From contig NZ_JAPCWE010000002.1 of the NCBI RefSeq assembly GCF_025943985.1, positions 124,001 through 188,000 on the forward strand: a stretch of 64,000 nt of DNA. Reading direction: 5' to 3'. A program made the translations under genes and the position numbers. Below the pieces are notes generated by a model. It was given only the letters and a program-made list of their open reading frames with translations, was not told where the DNA came from and made no database searches. This stretch comes from Anaerorudis cellulosivorans (GTDB lineage Bacteria; Bacteroidota; Bacteroidia; Bacteroidales; Dysgonomonadaceae). This document shows positions 18,905 through 29,600 of the stretch, piece after piece. How positions within the stretch are numbered: position 1 is the first letter of the stretch; each line of letters starts with the position of its first letter.

Positions 18905-20095
18905 ATGTTGCAAACTTCAAAGAAAAACAGCGTACTCACTTCGTTGGCTGATCTGTTACGCCAAAGTCGGACACAAATCATCGAGGCCAATCATCGAGAC
19001 ATGGCCGAGTATCCCGATATGGATGAATCGATGAAAGACCGCTTAAAAGTAGATGAGAAAAAAATTGAAGGCATGATCTGTTCACTTACGCAAGTTGCAG
19101 GTCTGAACGATCCTGAAGGAAAAATCCTTTACGCTTTCACCCGTGAAGACGGGATGCAAATCGAAAACCGCACTGTTCCTTTCGGGACCATCCTCATCAT
19201 CTACGAATCACGTCCCGATGTCACTGTTGAAGCAGCTGCAACGGCTTTTAAGGCGGGAAACCGAATTTTGCTGAAAGGCGGGAAAGAGTCGTATCACACC
19301 AATGCTTTCTTGACACAACTTTGGCAGCAGGCACTGGAGAAAAACGGCATCGACAGCCATTATATTCAATATCTCCACTTGACCCATGAAGAAACGCAAC
19401 GACTGATTAAGGAAAATACGCACAACGTGGATCTGATAATTCCTCGCGGCGGAGAGAATCTGATTCGGTTTGTAAAAGAAAACAGCACCATTCCCATGAT
19501 TATCAGTGGACGGGGGAATAATTTTCTTTATGTAGACAAAAAATGCGATTTTGACATGGCTGTACGCATCATCCTCAACGGGAAAAAACGTATCAGCGTT
19601 TGCAATGCACTGGACAAAGTGTTGATTGATGAGAATCTGCCAAACATTCAAGATAAAATTGCCCAACTTGTATCTGCCTTAAAAAACAAGGGAATTGAGG
19701 TGTTGGGTAATTCATCCGTTTGTAGCTTAAATTCGGAAATAACCGAAAACAACGATAAAAAGGTGCTTGGTGAAGAATTTCTTGCACCTAAAATCTATCT
19801 CACCCTCGTGCCCGATATTACAGCAGCTATACGGTTAATCAATACCTATTCGGGAAAACATTCGGCAACGATTGTCACCAACGAATTCTCACAGGCAAAT
19901 CGTTTTATGCAGGAGGTGGATTGTGCGGCCGTTTACCACAATGCCTCCACGCGGTTTACCGACGGCGGCGAATTTGGCTTGGGAGCTGAAATTGCCATCA
20001 GCACACAAAAACTGCATTTCCGCGGTCCCATCGGCGCCGAACAGCTGGTGACCAACAAATGGTTTGTTTACGGAAACGGCCATATTCGCGAATAA
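18905..20095 (+). CDS. proA: Glutamate-5-semialdehyde dehydrogenase (gamma-glutamyl phosphate reductase)
   Basis: 396 residues from the ATG at 18905. An open frame extends back to 18614, but that part overlaps the CDF gene and the promoter box, so it is not used. Second enzyme of proline synthesis, reducing gamma-glutamyl phosphate with NADPH. Family sequence: PFGTILIIYESRPDVTVEAAATAFKAGNRILLKGGKE, IPRGGENLIRF, the catalytic Cys in ISVCNALDKVLID, and the terminal FTDGGEFGLGAEIAISTQKLHFRGP. First gene of a proA-proB-proC run, an order differing from the proBA order of E. coli; its stop is 16 bases before the proB start. Confidence 0.95.
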   Translation: MLQTSKKNSVLTSLADLLRQSRTQIIEANHRDMAEYPDMDESMKDRLKVDEKKIEGMICSLTQVAGLNDPEGKILYAFTREDGMQIENRTVPFGTILIIYESRPDVTVEAAATAFKAGNRILLKGGKESYHTNAFLTQLWQQALEKNGIDSHYIQYLHLTHEETQRLIKENTHNVDLIIPRGGENLIRFVKENSTIPMIISGRGNNFLYVDKKCDFDMAVRIILNGKKRISVCNALDKVLIDENLPNIQDKIAQLVSALKNKGIEVLGNSSVCSLNSEITENNDKKVLGEEFLAPKIYLTLVPDITAAIRLINTYSGKHSATIVTNEFSQANRFMQEVDCAAVYHNASTRFTDGGEFGLGAEIAISTQKLHFRGPIGAEQLVTNKWFVYGNGHIRE

Positions 20096-20111
20096 ATTGA
20101 TCGAACTCTAT

Positions 20112-20873
20112 ATGAAAAAAAAATTAATCATAAAAATAGGAACATCTACCCTCACGGCAGGAACAAACCGTATATCGTTTGCCGTCATTGAAAATCTCGC
20201 CAGGCAAATCGTAAAACTCAAAGACGAATTCGATATTGTTATTGTTTCTTCCGGCGCTATTGCAACAGCCCGCCAATTTGTGGAAATCAAAGGTTACAAC
20301 AAACACGTAGATTCCAAGCAGGCGATGGCAGCCATAGGACAAACGCGGCTCATGGAAGTGTACGATTCTGTTTTCAGCAGTTTCGGATTGAATATTGCAC
20401 AGATTCTGCTGACCTACCGCGATTTTGAAAATCCGACGGCTAAAGAAAACACCAAAAATACGATTTATAAGCTCTGGAAAGCCGATTACATTCCCATCGT
20501 AAACGAAAACGATACCGTTTCCATCGAAGAAATTGTATTGGGCGATAACGACAAACTTTCGGCACTGGTTGCCGTAATACTGAATGCCGATCTGCTGATT
20601 CTCGTATCGGATATCGACGGTATCTTCAATCGTAATCCACATCTTCATCCCGATGCCGAACTCATTACACAAGTTTCTGACCTGGATTCCATCAAAGCGT
20701 GCATCGAAGAAAAAGAATCCACGCTGGGAACAGGTGGCATGTCGTCCAAAATTCATGCAGCGGAAATCTGTATGGAGAGTGGCGTAGAAATGTGGATTGT
20801 AAACGGCCAACGCCCCAATTACCTTATCAACGCATTAAGCGGCACGATTCCTTACACTAAATTCAAAAAATAA
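20112..20873 (+). CDS. proB: Glutamate 5-kinase, short form without PUA domain
   Basis: 253 residues from the ATG at 20112 (MKKKLIIKIGTSTLT). First enzyme of proline synthesis, phosphorylating glutamate. Amino-acid-kinase fold: KIGTSTL, VSSGAIATAR, IVNENDTVS, FGDNDKLSA-like LGDNDKLSALVA, VSDIDGIF, and GTGGMSSKIHAAEICMESG. The E. coli enzyme has about 100 more residues forming a PUA domain; this one ends after the kinase domain. The short form is known in other bacteria, where sensitivity to proline can differ. proC starts one base after the stop codon. Confidence 0.95.
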   Translation: MKKKLIIKIGTSTLTAGTNRISFAVIENLARQIVKLKDEFDIVIVSSGAIATARQFVEIKGYNKHVDSKQAMAAIGQTRLMEVYDSVFSSFGLNIAQILLTYRDFENPTAKENTKNTIYKLWKADYIPIVNENDTVSIEEIVLGDNDKLSALVAVILNADLLILVSDIDGIFNRNPHLHPDAELITQVSDLDSIKACIEEKESTLGTGGMSSKIHAAEICMESGVEMWIVNGQRPNYLINALSGTIPYTKFKK

Positions 20874-20874
20874 A

Positions 20875-21651
20875 ATGAACTACGGATTTATCGGTTTTGG
20901 TCATCTGGCTACAGCCATTTATCAGGGTCTTAAAAACGAGAAAGACATCCATTTTGCCTATTTTGACCCAATGAGGAAAAATGTTGAACTTCCCTTTCTT
21001 CAACCGGAAGAGTTGACAGCTTTTGCCGATGTCATCTTTTTAACCGTCAAGCCACAGGATGTGGTGAGCGTTTTAGAACAACTCCGCCCGCTTCGGCGAG
21101 AAGGTAAAATCATCGTTTCGCCGGTTGCCGGAAAAAGCATCGCCTTTATCGAAAATTATCTCGGTAAAGATCAACCCATTGTGCGCATCATGCCCAACCT
21201 GGCCATTGCCTACAAAAAATCGGTAACGGCATTTGCCACGCACCATCCGAATAATGAGAACGTAAACGAAATCTACCGGGTGCTGACAAAACTGGGGAAG
21301 GTGGTTAAAATCGATGAAAACCATTTCGATTTGTTTACTTCTGTATTCGGCAGCGGCCCTGCCTTCATTCTGGCTTTCCTCAACGTTTTCAGAAACAAAA
21401 TACGCGAATTTAACCTTCCGGAGTCTGAAATCGACGAATTATTGGTGCAACTGACGGAAGGCACGTTGAGCTATTTTTCCGAAAATCATTCCCGTTGCAG
21501 CATCGAGGAACTCATCCGCAACGTCACCAGCAAAGGCGGAACCACAGAAGCCGGGTTGAACTATTTTTACGAACATCAAATGGATAGGCTGATCGAGGGA
21601 GTACTGGAAGCTGCCAAAAACCGATCCATCGAAATGAGCAAAATGAGCTAA
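20875..21651 (+). CDS. proC: Pyrroline-5-carboxylate reductase
   Basis: 258 residues. Last step of proline synthesis, reducing pyrroline-5-carboxylate. The Rossmann start reads NYGFIGFGHLATAIYQGL, where the usual GxGxxG is GFGHLA. TVKPQDV, VSPVAGKS, IVRIMPNLAIAYKKSVTAF and the C-terminal VTSKGGTTEAGLNYF are typical. Its ATG is one base after the proB stop, so the two are probably translationally coupled. The proA-proB-proC run therefore encodes the whole route from glutamate to proline. Confidence 0.94.
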   Translation: MNYGFIGFGHLATAIYQGLKNEKDIHFAYFDPMRKNVELPFLQPEELTAFADVIFLTVKPQDVVSVLEQLRPLRREGKIIVSPVAGKSIAFIENYLGKDQPIVRIMPNLAIAYKKSVTAFATHHPNNENVNEIYRVLTKLGKVVKIDENHFDLFTSVFGSGPAFILAFLNVFRNKIREFNLPESEIDELLVQLTEGTLSYFSENHSRCSIEELIRNVTSKGGTTEAGLNYFYEHQMDRLIEGVLEAAKNRSIEMSKMS

Positions 21652-21700
21652 ACAAACTAACGGATTTTTCGATAAAGGGAATCTTTAAGGGTCGTTGTGC

Positions 21701-21726
21701 AAATTGAAAATTATCATGTAAATTTG
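21701..21726 (+). promoter_or_regulatory. Promoter element upstream of aspS, identical to that of mutS
   Basis: A 26-base sequence starting AAATTGAAAATT and ending in the -7 box TAAATTTG (21719-21726). It is identical to 36566-36591 before mutS, and in both cases its end is exactly 35 bases before the start codon. Here it is also flanked by inverted GTGCAAATT/AATTTGCAC. Confidence 0.65.
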
Positions 21727-21760
21727 CACTTTTAAATGAAAAAAGCAAAAGATTGAAAAT

Positions 21761-23512
21761 ATGTACAGAAACAGAACATGCGGAGAATTAAACCTGTCGA
21801 ATGTAAATGAAGAAGTTACATTGGCAGGATGGGTGCACAAAATCCGTAAAATGGGTGGAATAACGTTTATCGACCTGCGCGACCGATACGGCATTACCCA
21901 ATTGTCGTTTAATGAGGAAGTCAACCCCGATCTTTTTGAAAAAGCCAACAAATTGGGACGCGAGTGGGTGATTCAGGTTACGGGCAGAGTAACGGAGCGT
22001 TCCTCTAAAAATCCTCATCTTCCTACCGGAGATATCGAGATCATTGTTTCGGAACTCAATGTACTGAATCCTTCGGATATCCCCCCTTTCACTATCGAAG
22101 ACGAAACGGATGGAGGCGATGATGTGCGTATGAAATACCGCTACCTCGATCTGCGCCGCAACACGGTGCGTAAAAATCTGGAACTTCGTCACCGCATGGC
22201 ACTCGAGACCCGTCGATACCTGGACGAAAGGCATTTCCTTGAAGTGGAAACGCCGGCTCTCATTGCCTCGACACCCGAAGGTGCACGCGATTTCATTGTG
22301 CCTTCACGCATGAACCCGGGTGAATTCTATGCCCTTCCGCAATCGCCACAGCTGCTCAAACAGCTGCTCATGGTTGCCGGATTCGACCGCTATTTCCAAA
22401 TCGTGAAATGTTTTCGTGACGAAGACCTCCGGGCCGACCGCCAACCCGAATTTACACAAATCGATTGCGAGATGTCTTTTGTTCATCGCGACGATATTTT
22501 AAACATGTTTGAAGGGCTGACCAAACATTTGTTTAAAACCATCAAAGGCATCGAACTCCCCGATTTCCCGAGAATGAGTTACGCCGATGCCATGAAATAT
22601 TACGGATCGGATAAACCCGATATCCGTTTCGATATGAAACTGGTGGAGATCAAAGATTTGACAGAAGGTCACGGTTTTGGTATTTTCGACGCATCGGAAT
22701 ATGTGGGAGCCATCTGCGTTGAAGGTTGTGCTAATTACACCCGCAAGCAGTTGGACGAACTGACCGATTTTGTGAAACGTCCGCAAATCGGAGCGAAGGG
22801 CTTGATTTATGTGCGGTATAACGAAGACGGCACCATCAAATCGTCCGTTGACAAGTTTTACACTGAAGACGATCTGAAAAAATGGCTGGAACGGTGTCAG
22901 GCCAAGCCCGGCGATTTGCTCTTGCTGTTAAGCGGGGAAACGGAGAAAACACAGAAACAACTGTCGGAACTTCGGTTGGAAATGGGGTCCCGCTTGGGAT
23001 TACGGAACAAATTTGACTACCAATGTCTGTGGGTTGTCGATTTCCCGTTATTGGAAAAAGACGAAGAACTGAATCGTTTTTTTGCCAAACACCATCCCTT
23101 TACCTCTCCCAAACCCGAAGATATTCCCTTGCTCGACACCAATCCCGCTGCCGTTCGAGCTAACGCCTACGATATTGTAATCAATGGTGTGGAAGTTGGC
23201 GGCGGATCGATCCGTATACACGACAGCCAATTGCAGAAAAAAATGTTCTCCGTGCTCGGATTTACCGAAGAACGGGCACAACAGCAATTCGGATTCCTTA
23301 TGAATGCTTTCCGATACGGAGCACCTCCTCACGGAGGAATAGCTTTTGGCCTGGATAGGTTCGTATCGTTGTTTGCCGGTTTGGACAGCATACGCGACTG
23401 CATCGCCTTCCCTAAAAACAATATGGGGCGCGACGTCATGCTGAATGCTCCCGCTCCTGTTGAACAAGAACAATTGGACGAACTGGGAATCATGCTGAAA
23501 CCCAAAAAATAA
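21761..23512 (+). CDS. aspS: Aspartyl-tRNA synthetase
   Basis: 583 residues, the normal length of bacterial AspRS. Charges tRNA-Asp in the cytoplasm. The anticodon-binding OB domain is at the N-terminus ([21 protein letters not shown]). Class II motif 2 is [18 protein letters not shown], and motif 3 is [15 protein letters not shown]. The inserted GAD domain lies between about residues 280 and 410. A tRNA-Asp gene is present in the same window at 36195. Follows proC by 109 bases with its own promoter element, and converges on the GH76 gene with 19 bases between stops. Confidence 0.97.
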   Translation: MYRNRTCGELNLSNVNEEVTLAGWVHKIRKMGGITFIDLRDRYGITQLSFNEEVNPDLFEKANKLGREWVIQVTGRVTERSSKNPHLPTGDIEIIVSELNVLNPSDIPPFTIEDETDGGDDVRMKYRYLDLRRNTVRKNLELRHRMALETRRYLDERHFLEVETPALIASTPEGARDFIVPSRMNPGEFYALPQSPQLLKQLLMVAGFDRYFQIVKCFRDEDLRADRQPEFTQIDCEMSFVHRDDILNMFEGLTKHLFKTIKGIELPDFPRMSYADAMKYYGSDKPDIRFDMKLVEIKDLTEGHGFGIFDASEYVGAICVEGCANYTRKQLDELTDFVKRPQIGAKGLIYVRYNEDGTIKSSVDKFYTEDDLKKWLERCQAKPGDLLLLLSGETEKTQKQLSELRLEMGSRLGLRNKFDYQCLWVVDFPLLEKDEELNRFFAKHHPFTSPKPEDIPLLDTNPAAVRANAYDIVINGVEVGGGSIRIHDSQLQKKMFSVLGFTEERAQQQFGFLMNAFRYGAPPHGGIAFGLDRFVSLFAGLDSIRDCIAFPKNNMGRDVMLNAPAPVEQEQLDELGIMLKPKK

Positions 23513-23531
23513 CCCTTTTTATTTCAATCGC

Positions 23532-24668
23532 TCAAAACATTTCCTCTTTTTCCAGCAACGCGGCAGCTTCAATGAGCATACAGCCGCTGAGCTGTGTAGG
23601 CAAATCGGTTACATCGCCGGGGTTGGTTTTCCAATACGTTCCGAAGAGTAATCGTTGTTTGTCCGTTCCATATCTCCATAGGGTTTCTGCATTGAATTTT
23701 AAGAAGGTAACGTATCTTGTCCGATCTACACTACTGATATCGGGATTCAGTATCAGTTGAGTAAAATAACGAACAAAAATACCTTTAAACAACCCACCAT
23801 CACCATTGCCCTCGTCTTTAAGCAAACCATCGTTGCTATCAATCAGGTTGGTCAACGTATAATCGGCTGCTTTCATGGCATCGTTAAGGTAATCTTTTTC
23901 GCCTGTTATTTTATAAAGTTCAAGAGCCGCTCCCAGGAATGTTCCCTGATTATACGTAAATATCCATTTTTTTTGAATATAGCCCGTACGACTGTCGATA
24001 TGGTCATAAACGGCACCGTTGGCAGGATTGAAAAGGGTTTCCTTTTCCCATTCATAAATTTTTAGTGCCCATTCCTTATCGCTTTCATTGCCGAACAGTT
24101 GATATAATCGTGATGCCAAAATTGAGGCAGGACCATTGGAGCACGCATTTTTGCTATAGGGTTGATCTTTTTTCCAGGCGATTCCTCCACCTGCATTTTC
24201 ATTCCAACCCGTTTTTATATCTTCCCATACTTCCAAAGCCGCCGTCTTGAACTTTTCATCCCCCGTTGTCTGATACGCTCTCAGCATAGCAAGGGCATTC
24301 CACTCCATATCGTCATAAAAGATATTGAAAAAGGTGTTGCCGTTTTTTCTTTTCACCCCATCATACCAATCGTTGATGGTTGTTTTATAAAGGTTATCTC
24401 TTGTACGCAAATAAGCATCAATCATCACATCAAGTGCATGCGCCTGCGGCCAATAATGAAAATCTTTCAACCCGAGATTGTTGTAATTGAAATAATGCTC
24501 ATCCGCATTCCAAAACAAATGGATAAGAGCTGAACTGCTGCTGTCCGCTGCCGCATTCCAATTGATCCGGTATTCCCGATGCGTTTCCGATAGCAATTTG
24601 TCATCAGCGCATGCCTGACACCACAATGAATAAAAAAAGAAAAAAAGTAAGGGGTAATATTTTACCAT
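23532..24668 (-). CDS. GH76 endo-alpha-1,6-mannanase lipoprotein
   Basis: 378 residues with a signal peptide and possible lipobox CQAC (Cys at residue 20). Family 76 hydrolases cut the alpha-1,6 backbone of yeast mannan. The paired catalytic Asp residues are in FYDDMEWNALAML (D119-D120), and the alpha/alpha barrel repeats are visible in HYWPQAHALDVMIDAY, TGWNENAGGGIAWKK and WIFTYNQGTFLGAALELY. It lies 246 bases after the SusD gene on the same strand, with a strong hairpin in between. It is probably the enzyme of this utilisation locus and, with GH92 at 14.5 kb, points to alpha-mannan as substrate. Confidence 0.9.
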   Translation of the reverse strand: MVKYYPLLFFFFYSLWCQACADDKLLSETHREYRINWNAAADSSSSALIHLFWNADEHYFNYNNLGLKDFHYWPQAHALDVMIDAYLRTRDNLYKTTINDWYDGVKRKNGNTFFNIFYDDMEWNALAMLRAYQTTGDEKFKTAALEVWEDIKTGWNENAGGGIAWKKDQPYSKNACSNGPASILASRLYQLFGNESDKEWALKIYEWEKETLFNPANGAVYDHIDSRTGYIQKKWIFTYNQGTFLGAALELYKITGEKDYLNDAMKAADYTLTNLIDSNDGLLKDEGNGDGGLFKGIFVRYFTQLILNPDISSVDRTRYVTFLKFNAETLWRYGTDKQRLLFGTYWKTNPGDVTDLPTQLSGCMLIEAAALLEKEEMF

Positions 24669-24825
24669 AACTAGTAAAAAAATTGTTTAGTTATCATTTT
24701 CGAAAACAAATTTATAAAAATTCTCAACATTTTACACCCCTTTTCCCAAAAGCAATGCGAAATGCACTTTTTGCCGCTTAACGAACGATTAAGAAAAAAT
24801 AAAAAAGAGGAATGCTCCATATGAA

Positions 24826-24860
24826 CTGAACCCCAAAAGTTTTTAACTTTTGGAGTTCAG
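24826..24860. terminator. 16-bp stem hairpin after the SusD gene
   Basis: CTGAACCCCAAAAGTT (24826-24841) pairs with AACTTTTGGAGTTCAG (24845-24860) with one mismatch and a three-base loop. It lies 55 bases beyond the SusD stop. There is no uridine tract directly after it on the minus strand, so it may be an RNA-stabilising hairpin or a relic of an inverted-repeat element. Confidence 0.5.
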
Positions 24861-24914
24861 AATATTATATATCTTTAAAACAAGGATTTCAAATCGATTA
24901 ATATAATTAATTTT

Positions 24915-26591
24915 TTATTCATAACCCGGATTCTGTTGAAGAGCATTATTTCCTGATATTGCTTGTTGCGGTACAGGAAAACGACAAAGATGAGTTGAAT
25001 TGGAAGGTTTGTGATCCCACCATGATTCGGTTACAAACATATTCCAACGAATGAGATCGGTCCGTCTTCTTCCTTCACCAAGAAATTCAATACCCCATTC
25101 ATCTATCATGCGATATTTATCCAAGTTATCAGCCGTTACAGGATTGGGATCTTCTCTGTTAGCAAAATTCCTTGCCCGAACCTGGTTAATAAGATTAGCT
25201 GCCGTCTTTTTATCCCCTGCACGCATTTTACATTCAGCTAACATATAATAAATTTCGGCTAAGCGAATGACCGGATTATCTGCTCCATTACGAAGGTTCT
25301 CATCTGCCAAATTAGGTTGGGGAACTTTCACCAATCGAATTCCAGTATTTTCTTCTCCATCTGCCATAGTTGAACGCAAAGAAGCAGTATCAGGAGCTTC
25401 AATTCCAATTTTCTTAAATCTTGCCACTCTGTCTACAAAATAAATTACTTCTCCTTTATATTCTTGAGTCCCTCTGGTTATACCATATGGACTTTCTTGT
25501 CTACCGACAAGAAACATTCCCTCATATTTCCCTGATCCTCTATAAATATAAGGCTTTTTCCGCAAGTCCTCATTATCGAATTTTTCAAAAGGCTTACCTA
25601 ACTTAAACTCAGTATAAATTTCGCCGGTTGGCTTACGTGAAGGTTGTAAATGAGCTCCGTTATTTGCCCCTCCATCGAGACCAAAATATTTATAAGTTTC
25701 ATAATGATAAAAATCAGCATAAAACCAATTATATTGCAGTTTGTTGAACTCAGAAGGGGTAGACCATATGATTTCGGGTGATTTATTATTATAGAAATCA
25801 TGTGGTCCAAACCAGTCATCATCTAATTCATAATAACCATATTCACCATCAATAATGTCCTGACAAATGGTAGCACATTCATCAAAATGATCTTCACCTA
25901 TATAAGCTTCTGCATTAAAGTAAAGTTGGGCTAACATTGCAGCAGCAGCAGCTTGTTTAAGAGCACCTTCTTCTGCTTCTCCCTGTTGTTTTTTAGGCAA
26001 TTTTGGAAGTGCCTCTTTAAGAAGATTTTCAACATGTTCAAAAGTTTCCTTATCACTACTCCTGGGGATATTTTCACCTTCATTGCTAGTAAAAATTGGA
26101 AGACCACCAAAATAATCAAGCCCTCTCAGATAAAAAAAAGCTATTAATGTTTGAAGTTGCATTAAATGAGAAGCTTTGTCTTCCTCCGTTAATTTTACTT
26201 TTGAATAATCAAGATTTTGCAAATCTTGCTTTGTATCCAAAGCAAGTGCTACCCCCATGAGTGTTCCTCTCCAAGTTCCCCATATCCAACCATCATTAAC
26301 TGTCCATTGATGATAATGGTAACGATAATTCTCCCCCCCATTATACCAATGAGGGCCTTTTGTTGTAATAGCAAATTGATCAGCAGGATATTCCTGTAAC
26401 CTCCAGCGGTCATTTTCCACATACCAACGTGCATGAGTAAAAGGCCTGTATAGGGCAGCATTAACATCTTTTTCCGTTTTAAAGAAAGTTTCCGGTGTCA
26501 CTGCACTATACCATACTTCATCCAAATTAGTGCACGCTATTCCTATGAATAACAAGATAATAAATAAACTAATATATTTTAAGTTGCTCAT
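24915..26591 (-). CDS. SusD/RagB-family glycan-binding lipoprotein
   Basis: 558 residues with lipobox GIAC (Cys at residue 20). Surface partner that caps the SusC barrel and binds oligosaccharide. Typical SusD features: DEVWYSAVTPETFFKTEKDV near the N-terminus, tetratricopeptide-like helices with EDKASHLMQLQTLIAFFYLRGLDYFGGLPIF, and the C-terminal VIRLAEIYYMLAECKMRAGDK plus INQVRARNF and LGEGRRRTDLIRW. Begins 21 bases after the SusC stop. Base composition is AT-richer than the flanking housekeeping genes (several 60-base lines are near 35-40% G+C), consistent with a locus that moves between strains. Confidence 0.95.
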   Translation of the reverse strand: MSNLKYISLFIILLFIGIACTNLDEVWYSAVTPETFFKTEKDVNAALYRPFTHARWYVENDRWRLQEYPADQFAITTKGPHWYNGGENYRYHYHQWTVNDGWIWGTWRGTLMGVALALDTKQDLQNLDYSKVKLTEEDKASHLMQLQTLIAFFYLRGLDYFGGLPIFTSNEGENIPRSSDKETFEHVENLLKEALPKLPKKQQGEAEEGALKQAAAAAMLAQLYFNAEAYIGEDHFDECATICQDIIDGEYGYYELDDDWFGPHDFYNNKSPEIIWSTPSEFNKLQYNWFYADFYHYETYKYFGLDGGANNGAHLQPSRKPTGEIYTEFKLGKPFEKFDNEDLRKKPYIYRGSGKYEGMFLVGRQESPYGITRGTQEYKGEVIYFVDRVARFKKIGIEAPDTASLRSTMADGEENTGIRLVKVPQPNLADENLRNGADNPVIRLAEIYYMLAECKMRAGDKKTAANLINQVRARNFANREDPNPVTADNLDKYRMIDEWGIEFLGEGRRRTDLIRWNMFVTESWWDHKPSNSTHLCRFPVPQQAISGNNALQQNPGYE

Positions 26592-26612
26592 AATTCTAAT
26601 TTATTTTTAATA

Positions 26613-29600
26613 TTAGAAAGTTAATTGAATTCCCAACGTCCATGTTTGCGTTCTTGGATATAAATTATTAAACCATTCGAAACCGGGATCTAAACCATTA
26701 ATATTTGATTCGGGTTCCATCCCAGAATAGCTAGTAAGGGTAAATAAATCCCTCCCTGAAAGATACACACTGGCATTTTGAAGAAATTTAACAGATGATG
26801 TATTGAAATTGTATCGTAATGTTACGTTTTTAAGTTTCAGAAAATCACCATCTTCGATCCAATAATCACATAGTTCCTTCTCTCCTTTAACGTTTTTATG
26901 TTTTTTGAAAGCATCTTTCAATACATTTTGCTCTTCTACATTGGGTAAACCAAAATACATGTTAATTGTATTAAAGATATCATGCCCTAGCCAACTTGTA
27001 AGAAGAACATAGAGTTCCCAGTTTTTATAGCTTATATTATGATCCCATGACATTTGGACAATAGGGATGGCATTGCCAACAAAAGCCTTATCATCTATTG
27101 TCTTGGTACGTTTGGTCACATCGAAAGCATTTCCGTCTTTGTCATAGAGCATCCAATTACCTTCTTCGGTAAAACCGGCAAAACGCCATACAAAAAATTT
27201 CCCGATTTCTTGACCTGGATATAAACGTACGGCATCCCCAGGCGATCCGGGAGCCGGAAATCCGACACGATCCCAAAATGTTTGACTTCCCCACAAACTT
27301 TCAAGTACCGACTTATTATGGGATATCCTAAAAACAGTATTATAACTCCACTTATCCGTCTGAACTGCATTATACGCTAACTCGCCTTCCCAACCGGTAT
27401 TTTTCAAACTCCCGACATTCATCGTAGTCTTATCATGAATAGCTGGAGGTACGGATACCGACACATCATAAATCATTTTATCAACAGTTCTGTTGTAGAT
27501 ATCAAATTTTCCTGATAATTTATTGTTGAATAATGTAAAATCGACTCCTATATTCCACTCTTTCTTCTCTTCCCATTGCAAGTTTTTATTCTGATTATGA
27601 GCCAAACCATAGGTATATATCCATTCACCGTTACTTAGCCACCAAGTATCTGAAGAATACATGCGTGTAGCTACTCCGGGATCGAAATTTTGGTTACCTG
27701 TAACTCCATAGCCCCCACGTATCTTCAAATCGTTAATAAAATCAAATGATTCCATGAAAGACTCATTACTAATTCGCCAACCAGCAGAAATAGCAGGAAA
27801 GAAACCCCAACGATTATCTTTGTAAAATTTGGACGAACCTTCATAACGCCCACTCAACGTAATCATGTATGTGTCTTTATATGAATAATTACCTCTTCCA
27901 AAAAAGGCAATTAATCGTTCACGAGGATCCTTCCACGAACCCATACCTGCTCTCCCCTTCGATAAATAGGTACCTTTCCCCATGTCCCAAGCTTTAATCC
28001 CATCTACAGGGAAATCGGCATTGTTCATATCAAATCCATCACCATTAAATTCTTGAAAGCTATATCCAACAACTCCATTAACAACATGATTGCCAAATTC
28101 ATTTAAATAATTGGTTTGCCACTCAAATGTCTTATCACTATTTTGACCGTAGTTTTGCCTCGCATAGCCATCACGATTATTATCGAGGGAATTTTTATGT
28201 TGAGCCGATTCATAATAAACATCTCTCCATTGTCCGATACGGGTTGCCACCATAGCTTGGGTACTTAAATGGGGTGTAAGATTTAATTTCAACGTTACAT
28301 CTCCCAAAAAATTATCATTATAACCCAAATCATCTCGTAAACGAATATCGGCAACCGGATTATAATATTCCCACCCGCCAGTCCAAACATTAAAACCTGT
28401 CGGGGAATCTGGATCATATGGTGAAAGAGTTGGATTTAATTTTATTGCTTGATAAAATATACCGTTATGGGATCGTTCACTGGATGATTTCCTGTAATCA
28501 GCATGGGTAATAATTTCCACAAAATTATCTAAAAGATCAAAATTGGCATTGATGCGCCCTCCAAACTCATCCCTTTTATCTCCAAGGGCAATTCCTTCTT
28601 GGTCAGAGGCAACAAAGGTCGCATAGATTTTAGAAGTTTCCGATCCTCCATTGAGATTTATATGATGACGTTGGCGAAATGGAAAATCAACCGTAACTTC
28701 ATCATACCAATCCGTTTCATTTCCGTAATCTTGTCCCAGTCCGTTTTCTACAAATTCTTTAGCTGAAAGCACTTCAGGTCTGCGTCGAATAGTTTCTGTT
28801 GTTAATTCAGTTGTATAAGTTAATCTCATTTTGCCTGCTTTCGGCTGCTTAGTTGTAATTAATATTACACCTCCGGCAGCACGCGTCCCGTAAATAGCAC
28901 CTGCTGATGCATCTTTTAAAACATCGATCGATTGAATATCTTCACTAGTAACCGAGCTCAAACTACCTCCCGGCACTCCATCGATAACAATAAGGGGTCC
29001 TTGGCCCGCCTTTATGGAAGCAATACCGCGTAGCTGAAGTGAAGTTCCCGCATTCGGGCTTGTTCCATTGGTCGATTGAATACTCAAACCGGTGACCTTA
29101 TCCTGGATCGCAATTAATGGATTACCAGCAACACCCGGAATAAGATCCTTACTTTTTATTGAAGTAATCGAACTGGTCACTTCTCTCCTTTCCATGGTTC
29201 CATATCCTACAGCTACCACCTCCTGCAAAGCAATGGCTTCTTCCTGCAAGGTAACATCGATTCTTGTCCGATTGGCAACATTAATTTCCTGTGTTTCCAT
29301 GCCCACAAACGAGAAGACCAGGGTGGCAGTGACTGGTACGTTGCTTAACGAATAGTTACCTTCTGCGTCGGTAACCGTTCCCTGCGTGGTACCCTTTACA
29401 ACTATTGTTGCACCGGGCAGAGGCTGTCCACTTTGATCGGTTACCTTCCCTGTAACGGTAAGTTGTTGCTGAGTCGTTTGCTGATAATTGTTGAGAATCT
29501 CGCTACGGCTCAGAGCAATTTGTCGGTCATCGATCTTGTAGCTGATTCCGGAATCGTTGAAAAGTTCATCCAGAATTTTAGCTACGGACTGATTTTTACA

